From positions 58,626 to 122,625 of the forward strand of contig NZ_JACVOO010000007.1 in assembly GCF_018882405.1 (NCBI RefSeq): a stretch of DNA of 64,000 nucleotides. Reading direction: 5' to 3'. Origin of the DNA: Polynucleobacter sp. 31A-FELB (lineage in GTDB: Bacteria > Pseudomonadota > Gammaproteobacteria > Burkholderiales > Burkholderiaceae). Both the position numbers and the translations under genes were made by a program. The stretch's first letter is position 1, and each line of letters opens with the position of its first letter. Under the pieces are notes generated by a model. That model had not been told where the DNA came from. It ran no database searches and saw nothing but the letters and a program-made list of their open reading frames with translations. This document shows positions 10,122 to 19,907 of the stretch, one piece after another.

Positions 10122-10666
10122 TCTGCAGGGTGCTCCATATGGCGACTGAGCCAGACCCCTTGAAGGATGACGAAAATTACTAGTAAACCTGTGCTGCCAA
10201 ATAGCTTGAAGTTGACCCAGGTTTCCTCTGAATATTCAAAGGCGATATAGAGATTGAGGGCACCCATAAAAAAGAAGAATGTTGCCCAAGCCATATTTAC
10301 TTGATGCCAAACAGATTTGGAACTGTGCTCCTTGAGGGTAATCTGCTTACCCATCAACACTTGAATCCAATTCTTTTGAAAGAACTGCGCGCTAATAAAT
10401 AGGGCGCCAGCGAATAACCAGTAAAGAGCAGTTGGCTTCAGTTGAATAAAGGTTTTGTCATGCAAGAAGATTGTTAGGCTACCAAAAACCAGAATCATGA
10501 CAAGACTGACCCATTGCATTGCATCTATTTTGCGATGGCGGTAGTACACCCACAAAATTTGACCGATGGTAGCGACCATAGCTACGATAGTTGCGGTATA
10601 GATATCGCCGAATTTAAAGGCAATAAAAAAGAGAATGATAGGGAAGAGGTCGAATAGAAATTTCAT
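10118..10666 (-). CDS. yciB: Inner membrane-spanning protein YciB (septation protein A family)
   Basis: 182 residues, five membrane segments, N-terminus MKFLFDLFPIILFFIAFK and the motif KPTALYWLFAGALF. This matches YciB/IspZ, an inner-membrane protein linked to envelope synthesis and cell division. Co-transcribed with the BolA gene. Confidence 0.92.
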   Translation of the reverse strand: MKFLFDLFPIILFFIAFKFGDIYTATIVAMVATIGQILWVYYRHRKIDAMQWVSLVMILVFGSLTIFLHDKTFIQLKPTALYWLFAGALFISAQFFQKNWIQVLMGKQITLKEHSSKSVWHQVNMAWATFFFFMGALNLYIAFEYSEETWVNFKLFGSTGLLVIFVILQGVWLSRHMEHPAE

Positions 10667-10692
10667 GCAGTGATTATCCAGCTATTTGAAAA

Positions 10693-11106
10693 TTATTTTG
10701 CTTTATTGGGGGCGGCGTTCTCAGAAGGCTCAAATTTCAAGGACGCCGAATTAATGCAGTAGCGTAGCCCCGTTGGCTGTGGGCCATCATCAAAAACATG
10801 TCCCAAGTGCGCATCACATTCAGTGCAGCGCACTTCGGTGCGAATCATGCCATGTGAACTATCCCGAATTTCAGTAATTGCCGCGTTGTTTTCTGGTGCG
10901 TTATAGCTTGGCCAGCCGCAACCTGCATCAAATTTAGTGGAAGATTGAAATAATGGCGTGTCACAGCAGATACAGCGATATTGACCGGTAGTCCAGTGAT
11001 CCCAAAACTCGCCGGTAAAAGGCCTTTCGGTTGCCGCCTCTCGCGTTACGCGATATTGAATATCGCTTAGTGAGTTTTTATATTCTTGATCTGTTTTTTT
11101 AGTCAT
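10693..11106 (-). CDS. msrB: Peptide-methionine (R)-S-oxide reductase
   Basis: 137 residues. Zinc-binding pairs are CICC and CTEC; the catalytic Cys is in [11 protein letters not shown], with the GCGWPSY and GHVFDDGP motifs present. It reduces methionine-R-sulfoxide in oxidised proteins. It sits 18 bp downstream of selO in the same direction, so both could be expressed in one redox-response transcript. Confidence 0.94.
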   Translation of the reverse strand: MTKKTDQEYKNSLSDIQYRVTREAATERPFTGEFWDHWTTGQYRCICCDTPLFQSSTKFDAGCGWPSYNAPENNAAITEIRDSSHGMIRTEVRCTECDAHLGHVFDDGPQPTGLRYCINSASLKFEPSENAAPNKAK

Positions 11107-11124
11107 AGTGGTGAAAGTATTTAG

Positions 11125-12591
11125 TTATGAGGAGCAGCTAACTGCAGTGGCTTGCATATCGACAGGCGGCGGCTTTGAGTAATGCTCAAATGCTTCTTGT
11201 TCATCAAACGGATGCATGAGTATCTGTTGCAATGTTTGAACTTCAGAAAAATCATCCTGCTGGGCTTTTTCAATAGCAGCTTGAGCCAAATAATTACGTA
11301 GGATATATTTAGGGTTGACTTGATTCATCAAGCCTTTTCTTTCTGCATCACTCAAAGACTCAGATTGCAGTCTATTAATGTAGTCAGTAAACCATTGATC
11401 GATGCTCTCACGATCAACAAACTCATTTCTCTGGATGAACTCTGCCGGCCTGGAATCTTTCTTTAGATTGCTGAGCCTCCGAAAGAAATTAGTGAAATCT
11501 ACCTTTGAGTCATGCATCGCTTGCAGAAGACGCTCAATTAATGAAGTGTCAGTATCTTCCACTGACTGTAAGCCTAATTTAGAGCGAAATAGCTGTTGCC
11601 ACTCTTTTGCATAAATGACTGGAAATTCTTCGAGCGCGGAGCGGAGAAAGTCTTGAGATTCTTCTGCGGAATGCTCGAGCTCTAGCAATGGGAGCATTGC
11701 GCTAGCAAGGCAGGCCATATTCCAATGCATGATTTGAGGTTGGCGATGATAAGCGTATCGACCACCATGATCGCTATGGTTGCAGATATGGTCAATTTCA
11801 AAGTGATCTAAGAAGCCAAAAGGCCCATAGTCGATAGTAAGCCCTAGGGCGCTAATATTGTCACTGTTTAAAACTCCATGACAAAATCCAACAGATTGCC
11901 ACTGAGCAACCAATTTTGCATTGCGAGCACTAATCTCTTTGAATAGATCTAGATAAGGTTCTTTGCTGGCAAGGCACTCTGGATAGAATTCAGAAATCAG
12001 CAAATCAGCCAATTCTTTCAGACGCACAATATTTTGTAATGATGCAAAGTGCTCAAAGTGCCCAACCCGAATAAAGCTTGGGGCAATACGAGAGCAGACT
12101 GCTGCGGTTTCCATAGTTTCTCGCCTAACGGCTTGCTTCGACCCCACCAATGCAAGAGCTCGACTGGTAGGAATTCCAAGAGCATGCATTGCTTCACTAC
12201 ATAAGAACTCGCGAATAGAGGATCTCAAAACTGCTCTGCCATCACCCATTCTGGAATAGTGAGTTCTACCGGCACCTTTTAATTGGAGCTCGAGATTATT
12301 GATGTCTCCAAGCAAGATGGCGCGACCATCACCCAGCTGTCCTGCCCAAGAGCCAAACTGATGGCCACTATAGACTGTAGAAATTGGGTTTGAAAATACC
12401 AACCCTCCAGCATTGAGTTGATTTCCTGCCAGTACATCTAGCCACTCAGGGTTTTTGGGAAAGTTATCTGCCCCAAGTTCTATCCCAATTAGCTTAGCGA
12501 CAGAAGGCGAAAATGCCACCCAATAGGGATTCGGTAGTGGAGTAGGTGGGGTAGGCTGACAGACATCATCGCCACGAAGATTAAAAGGCAT
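11125..12591 (-). CDS. selO: Protein adenylyltransferase SelO (YdiU)
   Basis: 488 residues, full length for the family. Typical pseudokinase motifs: VYSGHQFGSWAGQLGDGRA near residue 70, RTHYSRMGDGRAVLRSSIRE near residue 110, and HGVLNSDNISALGLTIDYGP near residue 240. It AMPylates proteins. The C-terminus is SCSS, with Cys where eukaryotic SelO carries selenocysteine. Upstream of msrB. Confidence 0.94.
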   Translation of the reverse strand: MPFNLRGDDVCQPTPPTPLPNPYWVAFSPSVAKLIGIELGADNFPKNPEWLDVLAGNQLNAGGLVFSNPISTVYSGHQFGSWAGQLGDGRAILLGDINNLELQLKGAGRTHYSRMGDGRAVLRSSIREFLCSEAMHALGIPTSRALALVGSKQAVRRETMETAAVCSRIAPSFIRVGHFEHFASLQNIVRLKELADLLISEFYPECLASKEPYLDLFKEISARNAKLVAQWQSVGFCHGVLNSDNISALGLTIDYGPFGFLDHFEIDHICNHSDHGGRYAYHRQPQIMHWNMACLASAMLPLLELEHSAEESQDFLRSALEEFPVIYAKEWQQLFRSKLGLQSVEDTDTSLIERLLQAMHDSKVDFTNFFRRLSNLKKDSRPAEFIQRNEFVDRESIDQWFTDYINRLQSESLSDAERKGLMNQVNPKYILRNYLAQAAIEKAQQDDFSEVQTLQQILMHPFDEQEAFEHYSKPPPVDMQATAVSCSS

Positions 12592-12646
12592 ATTTTGTAT
12601 TCTATGGGTAATTCACAAGCGTCGCAGAAGCCTCTAAAATGACCCT

Positions 12647-13129
12647 ATGACAAATAAAGTACAACTGAATGCGGCAACTCAGCTTGCCAATCTGGGTGAA
12701 GAGCTCAATGTTCCCTTTTTAAAACTCCTTGGTGTGCGTCTGATTAGCGCCGAGATGGGTAAAGGCGAAATACTCCTAGCCCTTAAGCCTGAGCACACCA
12801 ATACTTGGGACGTCGCCCATGGCGGCGTATTGCTTACTCTGATGGACGTTGCTATGGCCGTGGCTGCCCGTTCCAGTGATCCTGGCGATCGCAGCGTTGT
12901 AACTGTGGAGATGAAGAATAATTTTATGCAGGCTGCCAATGGCATCCTGAGGGTAAAAGCAGATACTGTTCGACGTACAGCTACGATGGCCTTTTGTGAG
13001 GCTAAGCTCTATAACGATCAAGGTGAAATCTGCTGTATGGCAACAGGTACATTCCAGTTTCTAAAACGACTGGCTACTAAAGATGCAAATGGCGAGCGAG
13101 TAGTAAACGAAGACTCGCGTCAGAAGTAA
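12647..13129 (+). CDS. PaaI-type thioesterase
   Basis: 160 residues with the hot-dog signature DVAHGGVLLTLMDVAMAVAA; the Asp at the end of this helix and the HGG turn define the PaaI group. It would hydrolyse aryl- or acyl-CoA esters. Divergent from selO with about 55 bp between the starts, so both promoters lie in that gap. Confidence 0.85.
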   Translation: MTNKVQLNAATQLANLGEELNVPFLKLLGVRLISAEMGKGEILLALKPEHTNTWDVAHGGVLLTLMDVAMAVAARSSDPGDRSVVTVEMKNNFMQAANGILRVKADTVRRTATMAFCEAKLYNDQGEICCMATGTFQFLKRLATKDANGERVVNEDSRQK

Positions 13130-13150
13130 AAATTTAACCGTATTGATTGC

Positions 13151-14008
13151 TTAAACGGAGAGATTAGATCCTGGGGCAGCGCTAAGCTCGCCAGTGACAA
13201 CATCGTGGCCCACGGTGCCATTTGCATCGAACCGCCTTTCCACCATCTCAAACTGACCATCCTTGCGAACACGCAAAATAGTGCTTGATCGCGTGCCGTA
13301 AGAGGGGGTCTTAATAAAGGCTGCTGATAAGGCCTTCTCCCAATCTGGGTTCACGCCAGTACTCGGCAACTCTTGAGGGCTTGCTTCGTGTGTGTCTGCC
13401 AATACACGTAAATAGTGATCAGCATTCTTAAGTTGCCCGCTATCCATGGCTAATGTTTGAGCAAATGCTGCTACTCGATGATTTACTTTAGGCCATGGGG
13501 TATCCAGCATGGCATTCGATAGACCGTAGACTCCAGGACTTAGCGCCTGCTCAGGAAATACTTTTCGTGGGCGAATGTTTTGACCCATCATGAGGCGGTT
13601 GCTGACCCAGTGCATTTCTGCATTCTCTGGATCACTGAGATCTGCCATCAATAGATTGAAACCGTTGTACTGTTCAAACCGTTTTGCATTTTCTTGTATG
13701 TAGGCATGGGGTTTGTGTTGGCCTGTGAGATAGCGTAGGCTAAGCTCTCCACGTGTTCTTGCGTCAGGATTTTTTTCACTCGGCGCTCTTACGTTGGTGA
13801 GTGCAGCAAAGCGGCCAGTTTTGGTAAAGCCAAGCCATGTACCGGGACTGCCCAATACATCTGCTTTATCTTTTCCTGCTAAGACGTGAGGGTGTTCTGA
13901 CCACCATCCCATTGGATCAGTATCGCGCTCATAAAATTCATCTCGATTCGCTGCCACAACCAAAGGATAGTCTGGGTGTGATTTCCAGGCGAAGAGAATT
14001 AGGCACAT
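13151..14008 (-). CDS. NRDE family protein (TANGO2-like)
   Basis: 285 residues. N-terminus MCLILFAWKSHPDYPLVVAANRDEF holds the family's Cys2 and the Asn-Arg-Asp-Glu motif. The fold is N-terminal-nucleophile hydrolase-like and the function is unsettled (haem handling is proposed for TANGO2). Lies 27 bp downstream of ygfZ on the same strand. Confidence 0.85.
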   Translation of the reverse strand: MCLILFAWKSHPDYPLVVAANRDEFYERDTDPMGWWSEHPHVLAGKDKADVLGSPGTWLGFTKTGRFAALTNVRAPSEKNPDARTRGELSLRYLTGQHKPHAYIQENAKRFEQYNGFNLLMADLSDPENAEMHWVSNRLMMGQNIRPRKVFPEQALSPGVYGLSNAMLDTPWPKVNHRVAAFAQTLAMDSGQLKNADHYLRVLADTHEASPQELPSTGVNPDWEKALSAAFIKTPSYGTRSSTILRVRKDGQFEMVERRFDANGTVGHDVVTGELSAAPGSNLSV

Positions 14009-14035
14009 GTCAAAAAAATTGGTACGGTAATGAAA

Positions 14036-15043
14036 TTAAATTTCTATTAAAGGGTAGGGCAGTTGGTCTATTTTTAACACAGGGCCATTGCTCATGGCTA
14101 GATGGATTTGCCCTGACTCAAGAGCATCTAACTTGCACTCCACTTGAAGATCAATCCGATCGGGATGGTTTGGGTTGCTGGCTGCCAGAACCACCATACC
14201 GCAAGGTTGGCTAACATCGCTATCATGGAATAACTCCACGCCAGGCTTTGCGAGATCTAAGGACGATTCGCTTGCTTCAGTATGTGCGAGTTGTAGCCTA
14301 CGCTTTACTGCGCCACGATATTGACTCCGAGCAACGATTTCTTGTCCGGGGTAACAACCTTTTTTGAAATCCACGCCAGCAACCGATTCAAAATTAATCA
14401 TCTGTGGAACAAACTGTTCTTGGGTGGCCAGCACAATGCGCGGAATTGCACTCAATACCTCCAAAGAATTCCACTGCATTAGGGCAGACTCATCAATGGC
14501 GGATGTATTGCCATCAACCTTCCTTTTTGCAATTAGAGTACGCTGAAAGGATTGGCCTTGTGCAAGTACATCGGGCATGCGCAATGCGAGAACATCGCTG
14601 GGAAGAGCGATCGATTGCTCGCCTTGAGAGGTTTGATAGAAGCCAAATACGTCCCAATCGTTTGAAACATCCAGCACCTTTACCTTCGAGCGCAGAACGT
14701 ACATCGCCAATCGTTTAGCAGTGCTCGCTGCAATATCTTTAGAGATGAAAAGAGCAAAGCGATCATCGGAATCAGCAGACTCCGGAAACAAGGCAAGCCA
14801 AGCACTGGCCAAAAGCCGTCCTTTGGGACTGCAGTAACCAACAAGGCGAACAGCTCCAGGACCTTGGGCGGTTTCACCCGCAAGAGTTCGTTTTAGGCTG
14901 GTGACTGAATTGCTTAACTGACCCTGAAGTAAGGTGGCGGCGTCGGAACCCTCAACCAGGATTAAGCCCCAATTGGTTAGGCTGGTTAATCCGTGATTTA
15001 GGCTAATTGCGGGCATTAGGGTGTTTTCTGGGCTTTGGTTCAT
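14036..15043 (-). CDS. ygfZ: Folate-binding protein YgfZ
   Basis: 335 residues with the family signature KGCYPGQEIVARSQYRGAVKR around residue 225. YgfZ is a GcvT-like folate-binding protein that helps make or repair Fe-S clusters. The 5' end overlaps the upstream region of the divergent mltG. Confidence 0.9.
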   Translation of the reverse strand: MNQSPENTLMPAISLNHGLTSLTNWGLILVEGSDAATLLQGQLSNSVTSLKRTLAGETAQGPGAVRLVGYCSPKGRLLASAWLALFPESADSDDRFALFISKDIAASTAKRLAMYVLRSKVKVLDVSNDWDVFGFYQTSQGEQSIALPSDVLALRMPDVLAQGQSFQRTLIAKRKVDGNTSAIDESALMQWNSLEVLSAIPRIVLATQEQFVPQMINFESVAGVDFKKGCYPGQEIVARSQYRGAVKRRLQLAHTEASESSLDLAKPGVELFHDSDVSQPCGMVVLAASNPNHPDRIDLQVECKLDALESGQIHLAMSNGPVLKIDQLPYPLIEI

Positions 15044-15062
15044 GTCCTTTTATCATAGCTCG

Positions 15063-16139
15063 ATGAGTAGAAAATTTCAGAGAAGAACTCTTTTTACAAA
15101 CCACTCAAACGGTGGGACATGGAAATCCTATGCACTCTACTTGGCCGGCTTTCTTATTCTTCTATATGGAGCCATCTTCTTATGGCCTGTTGTGCCGGCC
15201 GCATCCAATATTCCAGGGGGTTCCGCCTACAAAGTCAAGATCGCCCCTCAATCAGGACTATCGGCTATTTCAAACCAGTTATCTGAGCAGGGTATATCCA
15301 CTAATCCACTGACTCTACAGATTGCGGCAAGAGCGCTATTTGTTGGCTCCAAGCTAAAGCCGGGCACCTATCTACTGGCGCCCCGCGCAAGCTTGGGAAA
15401 TATTTTGCTGCAAATTGCCCATGGTGACCGGGTCAGGGAGAGTGTTGCCATTATTCCTGGCATGACCATCTGGCAGCTGAGAAGCCTAATAGATGGTCAT
15501 CCAGCACTGATTCATCAAACCAAGGGCATGAGCTCTAAAGAATTGCTTCAGGCTATTAACCTTTCTTACCCTGGCGATGAGGGTCTTTTTTATCCAGATA
15601 CCTATATTTTTGATCCAGACGACTCAGATATTTCTATTTACCGCAGAGCATCTCAAGCCATGCAAAAGCAACTGACATCCGCCTGGGAGCAAAAAGATGC
15701 TACTTCGCCATTAAAAACCCCATACGAGCTCCTCATTTTGGGGTCTATCGTTGAAAAAGAGACGGGACGATCTAGTGATAGATCGCTTGTTGCAGCCGTC
15801 TTTGTTAATCGCCTCAAGATCAATATGCCCCTTCAGACCGATCCGACCGTAATTTACGGTATTGGCCCTAAATTTGACGGCAATCTTCGAAAAGCGGATT
15901 TGCGTAAAGACAGTCCCTACAATACTTATATGCACAAAGGTTTACCACCAACGCCAATAGCAATGCCGAGCAAGGAGTCTCTTCAAGCCGTGATTCATCC
16001 AGCAAAGAGTGATGCTATTTATTTTGTCGCCCGTGGTGATGGCAGTAGCCATTTTTCCAAAACCTTAAAAGAGCATGAAAATGCTGTTGATCAATTTCAA
16101 CGCAAACGTAATGTAACCACTAAATCGAATTCACAGTAA
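15063..16139 (+). CDS. mltG: Endolytic murein transglycosylase MltG
   Basis: 358 residues. One transmembrane segment at ~21-40, then a LysM-like subdomain and the YceG catalytic domain with [20 protein letters not shown] (the Glu of EKETG is catalytic) and [12 protein letters not shown]. It cuts nascent glycan strands and sets chain length. I place the start at ATG 15063; a longer reading from 15021 would overlap ygfZ and adds an unconserved tail. Heads the mltG-tmk-holB-tatD operon, as in many proteobacteria. Confidence 0.92.
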   Translation: MSRKFQRRTLFTNHSNGGTWKSYALYLAGFLILLYGAIFLWPVVPAASNIPGGSAYKVKIAPQSGLSAISNQLSEQGISTNPLTLQIAARALFVGSKLKPGTYLLAPRASLGNILLQIAHGDRVRESVAIIPGMTIWQLRSLIDGHPALIHQTKGMSSKELLQAINLSYPGDEGLFYPDTYIFDPDDSDISIYRRASQAMQKQLTSAWEQKDATSPLKTPYELLILGSIVEKETGRSSDRSLVAAVFVNRLKINMPLQTDPTVIYGIGPKFDGNLRKADLRKDSPYNTYMHKGLPPTPIAMPSKESLQAVIHPAKSDAIYFVARGDGSSHFSKTLKEHENAVDQFQRKRNVTTKSNSQ

Positions 16140-16144
16140 TTGTT

Positions 16145-16783
16145 ATGACAACTCCATTTCCAGGTTATTTCATTAGTTTTGAAGGTATCGATGGTGCAGG
16201 GAAGAGTACGCATATTGACTCCTTTGCCAAGCTTTTAAAGGAACGTCATCCAGATCGCGATGTTGTTATGACAAGAGAACCGGGTGGCACTCAGTTAGGT
16301 GAACAGCTACGCGCTTTATTGCTTGACGCCCCCATGAATCTAGAAACCGAAGCACTGCTGATGTTTGCTGCACGACGGGAACATATTGCGCAAGTAATTG
16401 AGCCGGCACTAATGGCTGGAAAGATTGTTATCTCCGATCGCTTTACGGATGCTAGTTTTGCTTATCAAGGCGGTGGACGTGGCTTAAGTCTCGAGAAGTT
16501 AAATGATCTAGAGCGTTGGGTGCAAGGTCGTCCTGATGGCTCTTTGCTGCAACCTAATCTCACCTTCTTATTTGACTTGCCCGGTTCCGTTGCTGAGGCC
16601 AGAAGATCCAAGGTGAGGGAGCCAGATAAGTTTGAAAAGATGGATTTAGATTTTTTTGAAAAGGTTCGTCAAGAATATCTCCGCAGAGCAAAGGCTGATC
16701 CACAACGCTTTTATTTAGTAGACGCGACCCGTACGCCAGATGTCATTTGGAATGATCTTGAATCACTAGAGATCAAGCTGTAA
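16145..16783 (+). CDS. tmk: Thymidylate kinase
   Basis: 212 residues. P-loop [11 protein letters not shown], the TREPGGT motif and the lid region [18 protein letters not shown] are intact. It phosphorylates dTMP to dTDP. Starts 5 bp after mltG and abuts holB (stop TAA then ATG). Confidence 0.96.
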   Translation: MTTPFPGYFISFEGIDGAGKSTHIDSFAKLLKERHPDRDVVMTREPGGTQLGEQLRALLLDAPMNLETEALLMFAARREHIAQVIEPALMAGKIVISDRFTDASFAYQGGGRGLSLEKLNDLERWVQGRPDGSLLQPNLTFLFDLPGSVAEARRSKVREPDKFEKMDLDFFEKVRQEYLRRAKADPQRFYLVDATRTPDVIWNDLESLEIKL

Positions 16784-17929
16784 ATGGTTGATCAGATGTT
16801 TCCGCATGAGTCTGCGAAAAAAATAGCTCCTTGGCTTGAGTCTGTTTGGGATGGAATTAATTTTTCTTCATTCCCCAATGCCGTTCTAATCCATGGCCAA
16901 TCCGGCATTGGTAAGTTTGAGTTTTCTATTGAGCTAGCTAAGGCACTTTTATGCGAGACTTCTGAAGGTCCAAAGCCCTGTAATCACTGTGAGGCTTGTA
17001 GGTGGTTCGACTCAGCTAACCATCCAGACTTTATTGCGCTTGTCCCCGAAACACATCGCAAACTTTTGCCTCATGGTGATTTCGATTCTGAATCCGACTC
17101 ACCCAAAAAATCAAAGGCGAGTCAAGCAGATAGCGATGGCGATGCATCCGAGAAAAAAGAGAAGAAAAGTATTTCAATTGAAGATGCACGAAGTGCAATT
17201 GAAGGTCTTTCGATTGGGACGCACCGCGGAGGCAATCGCGTTATCTTAGTTTATCCACTGGAAATGCTCAGGGCAGACTCTGCAAATACCTTACTCAAAT
17301 CCCTTGAAGAGCCGCCAAAAAATACAATCTTTATTTTGCTAGCAGATCGCCTCGATCGCGTTTTGCCAACTATCCGATCGCGTTGTCGTTTGTTGTTAGC
17401 ACCACGCCCAGATCGAATCAGTGGATTGACTTGGTTGCGCAATCAACTCGCCTCAGTTCCTGGCATGAAAATTAGTGATGCTGATATTGAATCCATTTAT
17501 GACGAGCAGGGTGGGGCGCCCTATGCCGTTTTGGATTCATTAATTGCACGTCACAACAAAGATGAAAAAGATGAGCTCACCATTGCAATTCAAGCATCCC
17601 GTTATTTATTACAAGCAATGTCACAGGGCGCTCGAATTAATTGGTTAGATGCTGCCGATAAGACGCAAAAAGCTCGTTATTCAATTTTGTTAGCCACGAT
17701 GCAACGCTGGGTCTCTGACTTACAAAGTTGCGCTCAAATGGGTTCTCCTCGCTATTACCCTAAACATGAAGCGGCGATAAAGACTCTTGCTCAACAAGCA
17801 CGCCTACCCAAGCTACTGCGTTTCTGGAAGTCCTTAATTCAGGCGCGCCGCCATGAAAATCACCCTCTGGCCACTCGCATTCAGCTTGAAGCCTTGCTTT
17901 CTCAATACCAGCAGGTATTTGAAGACTAA
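16784..17929 (+). CDS. holB: DNA polymerase III subunit delta'
   Basis: 381 residues. A clamp-loader AAA fold with a P-loop-like GQSGIGKF (its last residue is Phe, as expected for the non-hydrolysing delta' subunit), a zinc cluster CNHCEAC near residue 67, and the SRC motif in TIRSRCRLLL. It has an acidic/lysine-rich insertion (SESDSPKKSKASQADSD) at ~103-125. Directly follows tmk. Confidence 0.93.
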   Translation: MVDQMFPHESAKKIAPWLESVWDGINFSSFPNAVLIHGQSGIGKFEFSIELAKALLCETSEGPKPCNHCEACRWFDSANHPDFIALVPETHRKLLPHGDFDSESDSPKKSKASQADSDGDASEKKEKKSISIEDARSAIEGLSIGTHRGGNRVILVYPLEMLRADSANTLLKSLEEPPKNTIFILLADRLDRVLPTIRSRCRLLLAPRPDRISGLTWLRNQLASVPGMKISDADIESIYDEQGGAPYAVLDSLIARHNKDEKDELTIAIQASRYLLQAMSQGARINWLDAADKTQKARYSILLATMQRWVSDLQSCAQMGSPRYYPKHEAAIKTLAQQARLPKLLRFWKSLIQARRHENHPLATRIQLEALLSQYQQVFED

Positions 17930-17940
17930 AATGGCGAGTC

Positions 17941-18729
17941 ATGTTTATAGACTCCCATTGCCACCTCGATTTCCCAGAATTTCAAACTCGCTTACCTGAG
18001 GTTTTGGCCAATATGGCCACCTGCAAGGTAAGCCATGCACTTTGCGTATCAGTTGATATTCCTGATTTTCCTAATGTGAAAAAGCTTGCTGAGGATCATG
18101 CTCATTTGTATGCCTCTGTTGGAGTGCATCCTGATTACGAAGATACGCCAGAGCCTAGCTTTGAATTCCTAGTTGAAGAGGCAAAACACCCCAAAATTGT
18201 TGCCGTTGGTGAGACCGGGCTTGATTACTATCGAATGGGTGATCGTAGCTATGAATCCATGGAATGGCAAAGAGAACGCTTCAGGACCCATATCAGGGCG
18301 GCTATTGCATCTAAAAAGCCCCTCATCATTCATACGCGCTCATCTTCAGCCGATACGCTCCGAATCCTAAAAGAAGAGGGCGCTGATCAAATTGGTGGTG
18401 TGATGCACTGCTTTACAGAATCTACCGAGGTTGCCAAGGCGGCCATGGAAATGGGCTTTTACATCTCTTTTTCTGGAATTGTGACTTTTAAGAGCGCCAA
18501 AGATCTTCAGGAGACTTGCAAGCAGGTCCCTTTAGAGCGCATGCTGATTGAAACGGATTCACCGTATTTAGCTCCAATTCCATATCGCGGTAAGACCAAT
18601 GAGCCTGCCTGGGTCTCTAAAGTTGGTGAATTTGTTGCTGATTTAAAGGGCGTCTCAATTGAGCGGCTTGCAGAGCAAACTTCTAGTAATTTTTTCCAAT
18701 GTTTTCATATAAATAGACCGGTTTCATGA
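17941..18729 (+). CDS. tatD: TatD family metal-dependent hydrolase
   Basis: 262 residues. Metal ligands are visible in FIDSHCHLDF, VGETGLDYYR, IIHTRSS, MHCFTES and IETDSPYLAP. TatD/YcfH enzymes are DNases or D-aminoacyl hydrolases of the amidohydrolase fold. Gene order tmk-holB-tatD is conserved. Its stop overlaps the start of the ankyrin gene by 4 bp. Confidence 0.92.
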   Translation: MFIDSHCHLDFPEFQTRLPEVLANMATCKVSHALCVSVDIPDFPNVKKLAEDHAHLYASVGVHPDYEDTPEPSFEFLVEEAKHPKIVAVGETGLDYYRMGDRSYESMEWQRERFRTHIRAAIASKKPLIIHTRSSSADTLRILKEEGADQIGGVMHCFTESTEVAKAAMEMGFYISFSGIVTFKSAKDLQETCKQVPLERMLIETDSPYLAPIPYRGKTNEPAWVSKVGEFVADLKGVSIERLAEQTSSNFFQCFHINRPVS

Positions 18730-19427
18730 GAAATTCATTTAAATTACATTGCGCATTGAGCGCTGCTTTTCTAGGCTTTTCTAGCCTTGTATTGGCTCAA
18801 ACAGCAGATCAAATCGCGGATTTCACTAAAGCGGCTAAATTTGACGACATTTCGGAGGTTCAATCCCTTATTAAGGCTGGCGTTAGTCCCAATACATTGG
18901 ATCCCAAGGGCAATCCGATGCTGATTGTTGCCATTCGAGATAAATCCCTCAAGGTTGCAGACCTCCTAATTGCAAATCCAGCTACTGACATCAATCTTGC
19001 CAATAAAAGCGGTGAAAATCCTCTGATGATGGCTTCTATTGAGGGTGAACTTCCTTTGGTAGAGACTTTAGTGCTCAAAAAGAAGGCGGATGTAAATAAG
19101 TCTGGTTGGACGCCTTTACATTACGCCTGTACAACTGGAAGGCTAAGCGTGGCTCAATTCTTGGTAGCTAATGGTGCCAAAGTGAATGCATTAAGCACCA
19201 GCGATACAACGCCATTAATGATGGCCGTTAGCTCTGGAAATGAGCAGCTAATTAAGTTCCTATTGGATAACGGCGCTGACTTACGCATGCGTAATCATGA
19301 AGGCTATTCAGCCATTGACGTAGCTACTTTATTTAGTAAGGAAGATATACGCGAGGGTTTGATTTCCCGATGGGAGAAGCTCTATAAACAGCCATATCCA
19401 GGCGGTCCTAAGAAGACTCCTTCATAA
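18726..19427 (+). CDS. Exported ankyrin-repeat protein
   Basis: 233 residues. Signal peptide cleaved near VLA-Q (residue ~25), then about five ankyrin repeats (for example GWTPLHYACTTGRLSVAQFLVANGA). Such periplasmic ankyrin proteins are protein-binding scaffolds of unknown partner. It is the last gene I can assign to the core chromosome on this side. Confidence 0.85.
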   Translation: MRNSFKLHCALSAAFLGFSSLVLAQTADQIADFTKAAKFDDISEVQSLIKAGVSPNTLDPKGNPMLIVAIRDKSLKVADLLIANPATDINLANKSGENPLMMASIEGELPLVETLVLKKKADVNKSGWTPLHYACTTGRLSVAQFLVANGAKVNALSTSDTTPLMMAVSSGNEQLIKFLLDNGADLRMRNHEGYSAIDVATLFSKEDIREGLISRWEKLYKQPYPGGPKKTPS

Positions 19428-19463
19428 GTGACATATGTATTAATTGCGTATAATCATTAATAC
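19428..19463 (+). promoter_or_regulatory. Promoter with overlapping operator at the left end of the element
   Basis: A perfect -10 box TATAAT at 19449-19454 is flanked by an exact 8-bp inverted repeat, GTATTAAT (19437-19444) and ATTAATAC (19456-19463). GTGACA at 19428 may serve as -35 with a short 15-bp spacer. The symmetric arms over the -10 box look like the binding site of a dimeric repressor; the regulator encoded 64 bp downstream is the obvious candidate (inference). Confidence 0.65.
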
Positions 19464-19526
19464 TCGCACTTCATGCGATGTTCTTAAGATCTACATCTAG
19501 ATAAAGAAAAAACTAGAACTGACTAA

Positions 19527-19907
19527 ATGTCGGTTCTTGATTCTAAAGCCTCTCAAAAACTAACAAAGAAGCACCAAAAGCAAGTCTTACTTGCCATAGA
19601 TGACGCTATCCAATTCTTTGGAAAGCAAGCAGCCCTTGCGCGTCGTCTAAAAATCAGCTCTGCAGCCATATCTGCCTGGAAGAGCCTCAAGAACCCTGTC
19701 CCCGTAACTACAGCAAAAACCATAGAAAAGCTCAGCAATGGGCTAATTAAAAAGGAGCGTTTCCGCCCCTTGGATTGGCACGTCCATTGGCCTGCTGAGC
19801 CGGTCTTGAACAACAAGCACAAACCAACCACTTTACTTATCAACCAAACCACCCCAGAGGAGGGAAAAAAGCATGAACATGCAAACACTACTAGTAAGCA
19901 TAAATAA
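19527..19907 (+). CDS. YdaS/Cro-like HTH regulator
   Basis: 126 residues. A helix-turn-helix is readable as FFGKQAALARRLKISSAAISAWKS (residues ~31-54, motif shortened here to ALARRLKISSAAISAW), followed by the IEKLSNGLIKKERFRP segment typical of YdaS/Cro-like repressors (usually E-x-LTGG-x-T-CEELRP). First gene of the element's control operon; its 3' end overlaps parA by 35 bp. Likely represses its own promoter. Confidence 0.8.
   Translation: MSVLDSKASQKLTKKHQKQVLLAIDDAIQFFGKQAALARRLKISSAAISAWKSLKNPVPVTTAKTIEKLSNGLIKKERFRPLDWHVHWPAEPVLNNKHKPTTLLINQTTPEEGKKHEHANTTSKHK

Noticed and set aside
19428..19527. tRNA or direct-repeat attachment site at the left end of the element
   Set aside because: No tRNA fold and no copy of the tRNA-Ser 3' end (GGTTCGAATCCC) is found here.
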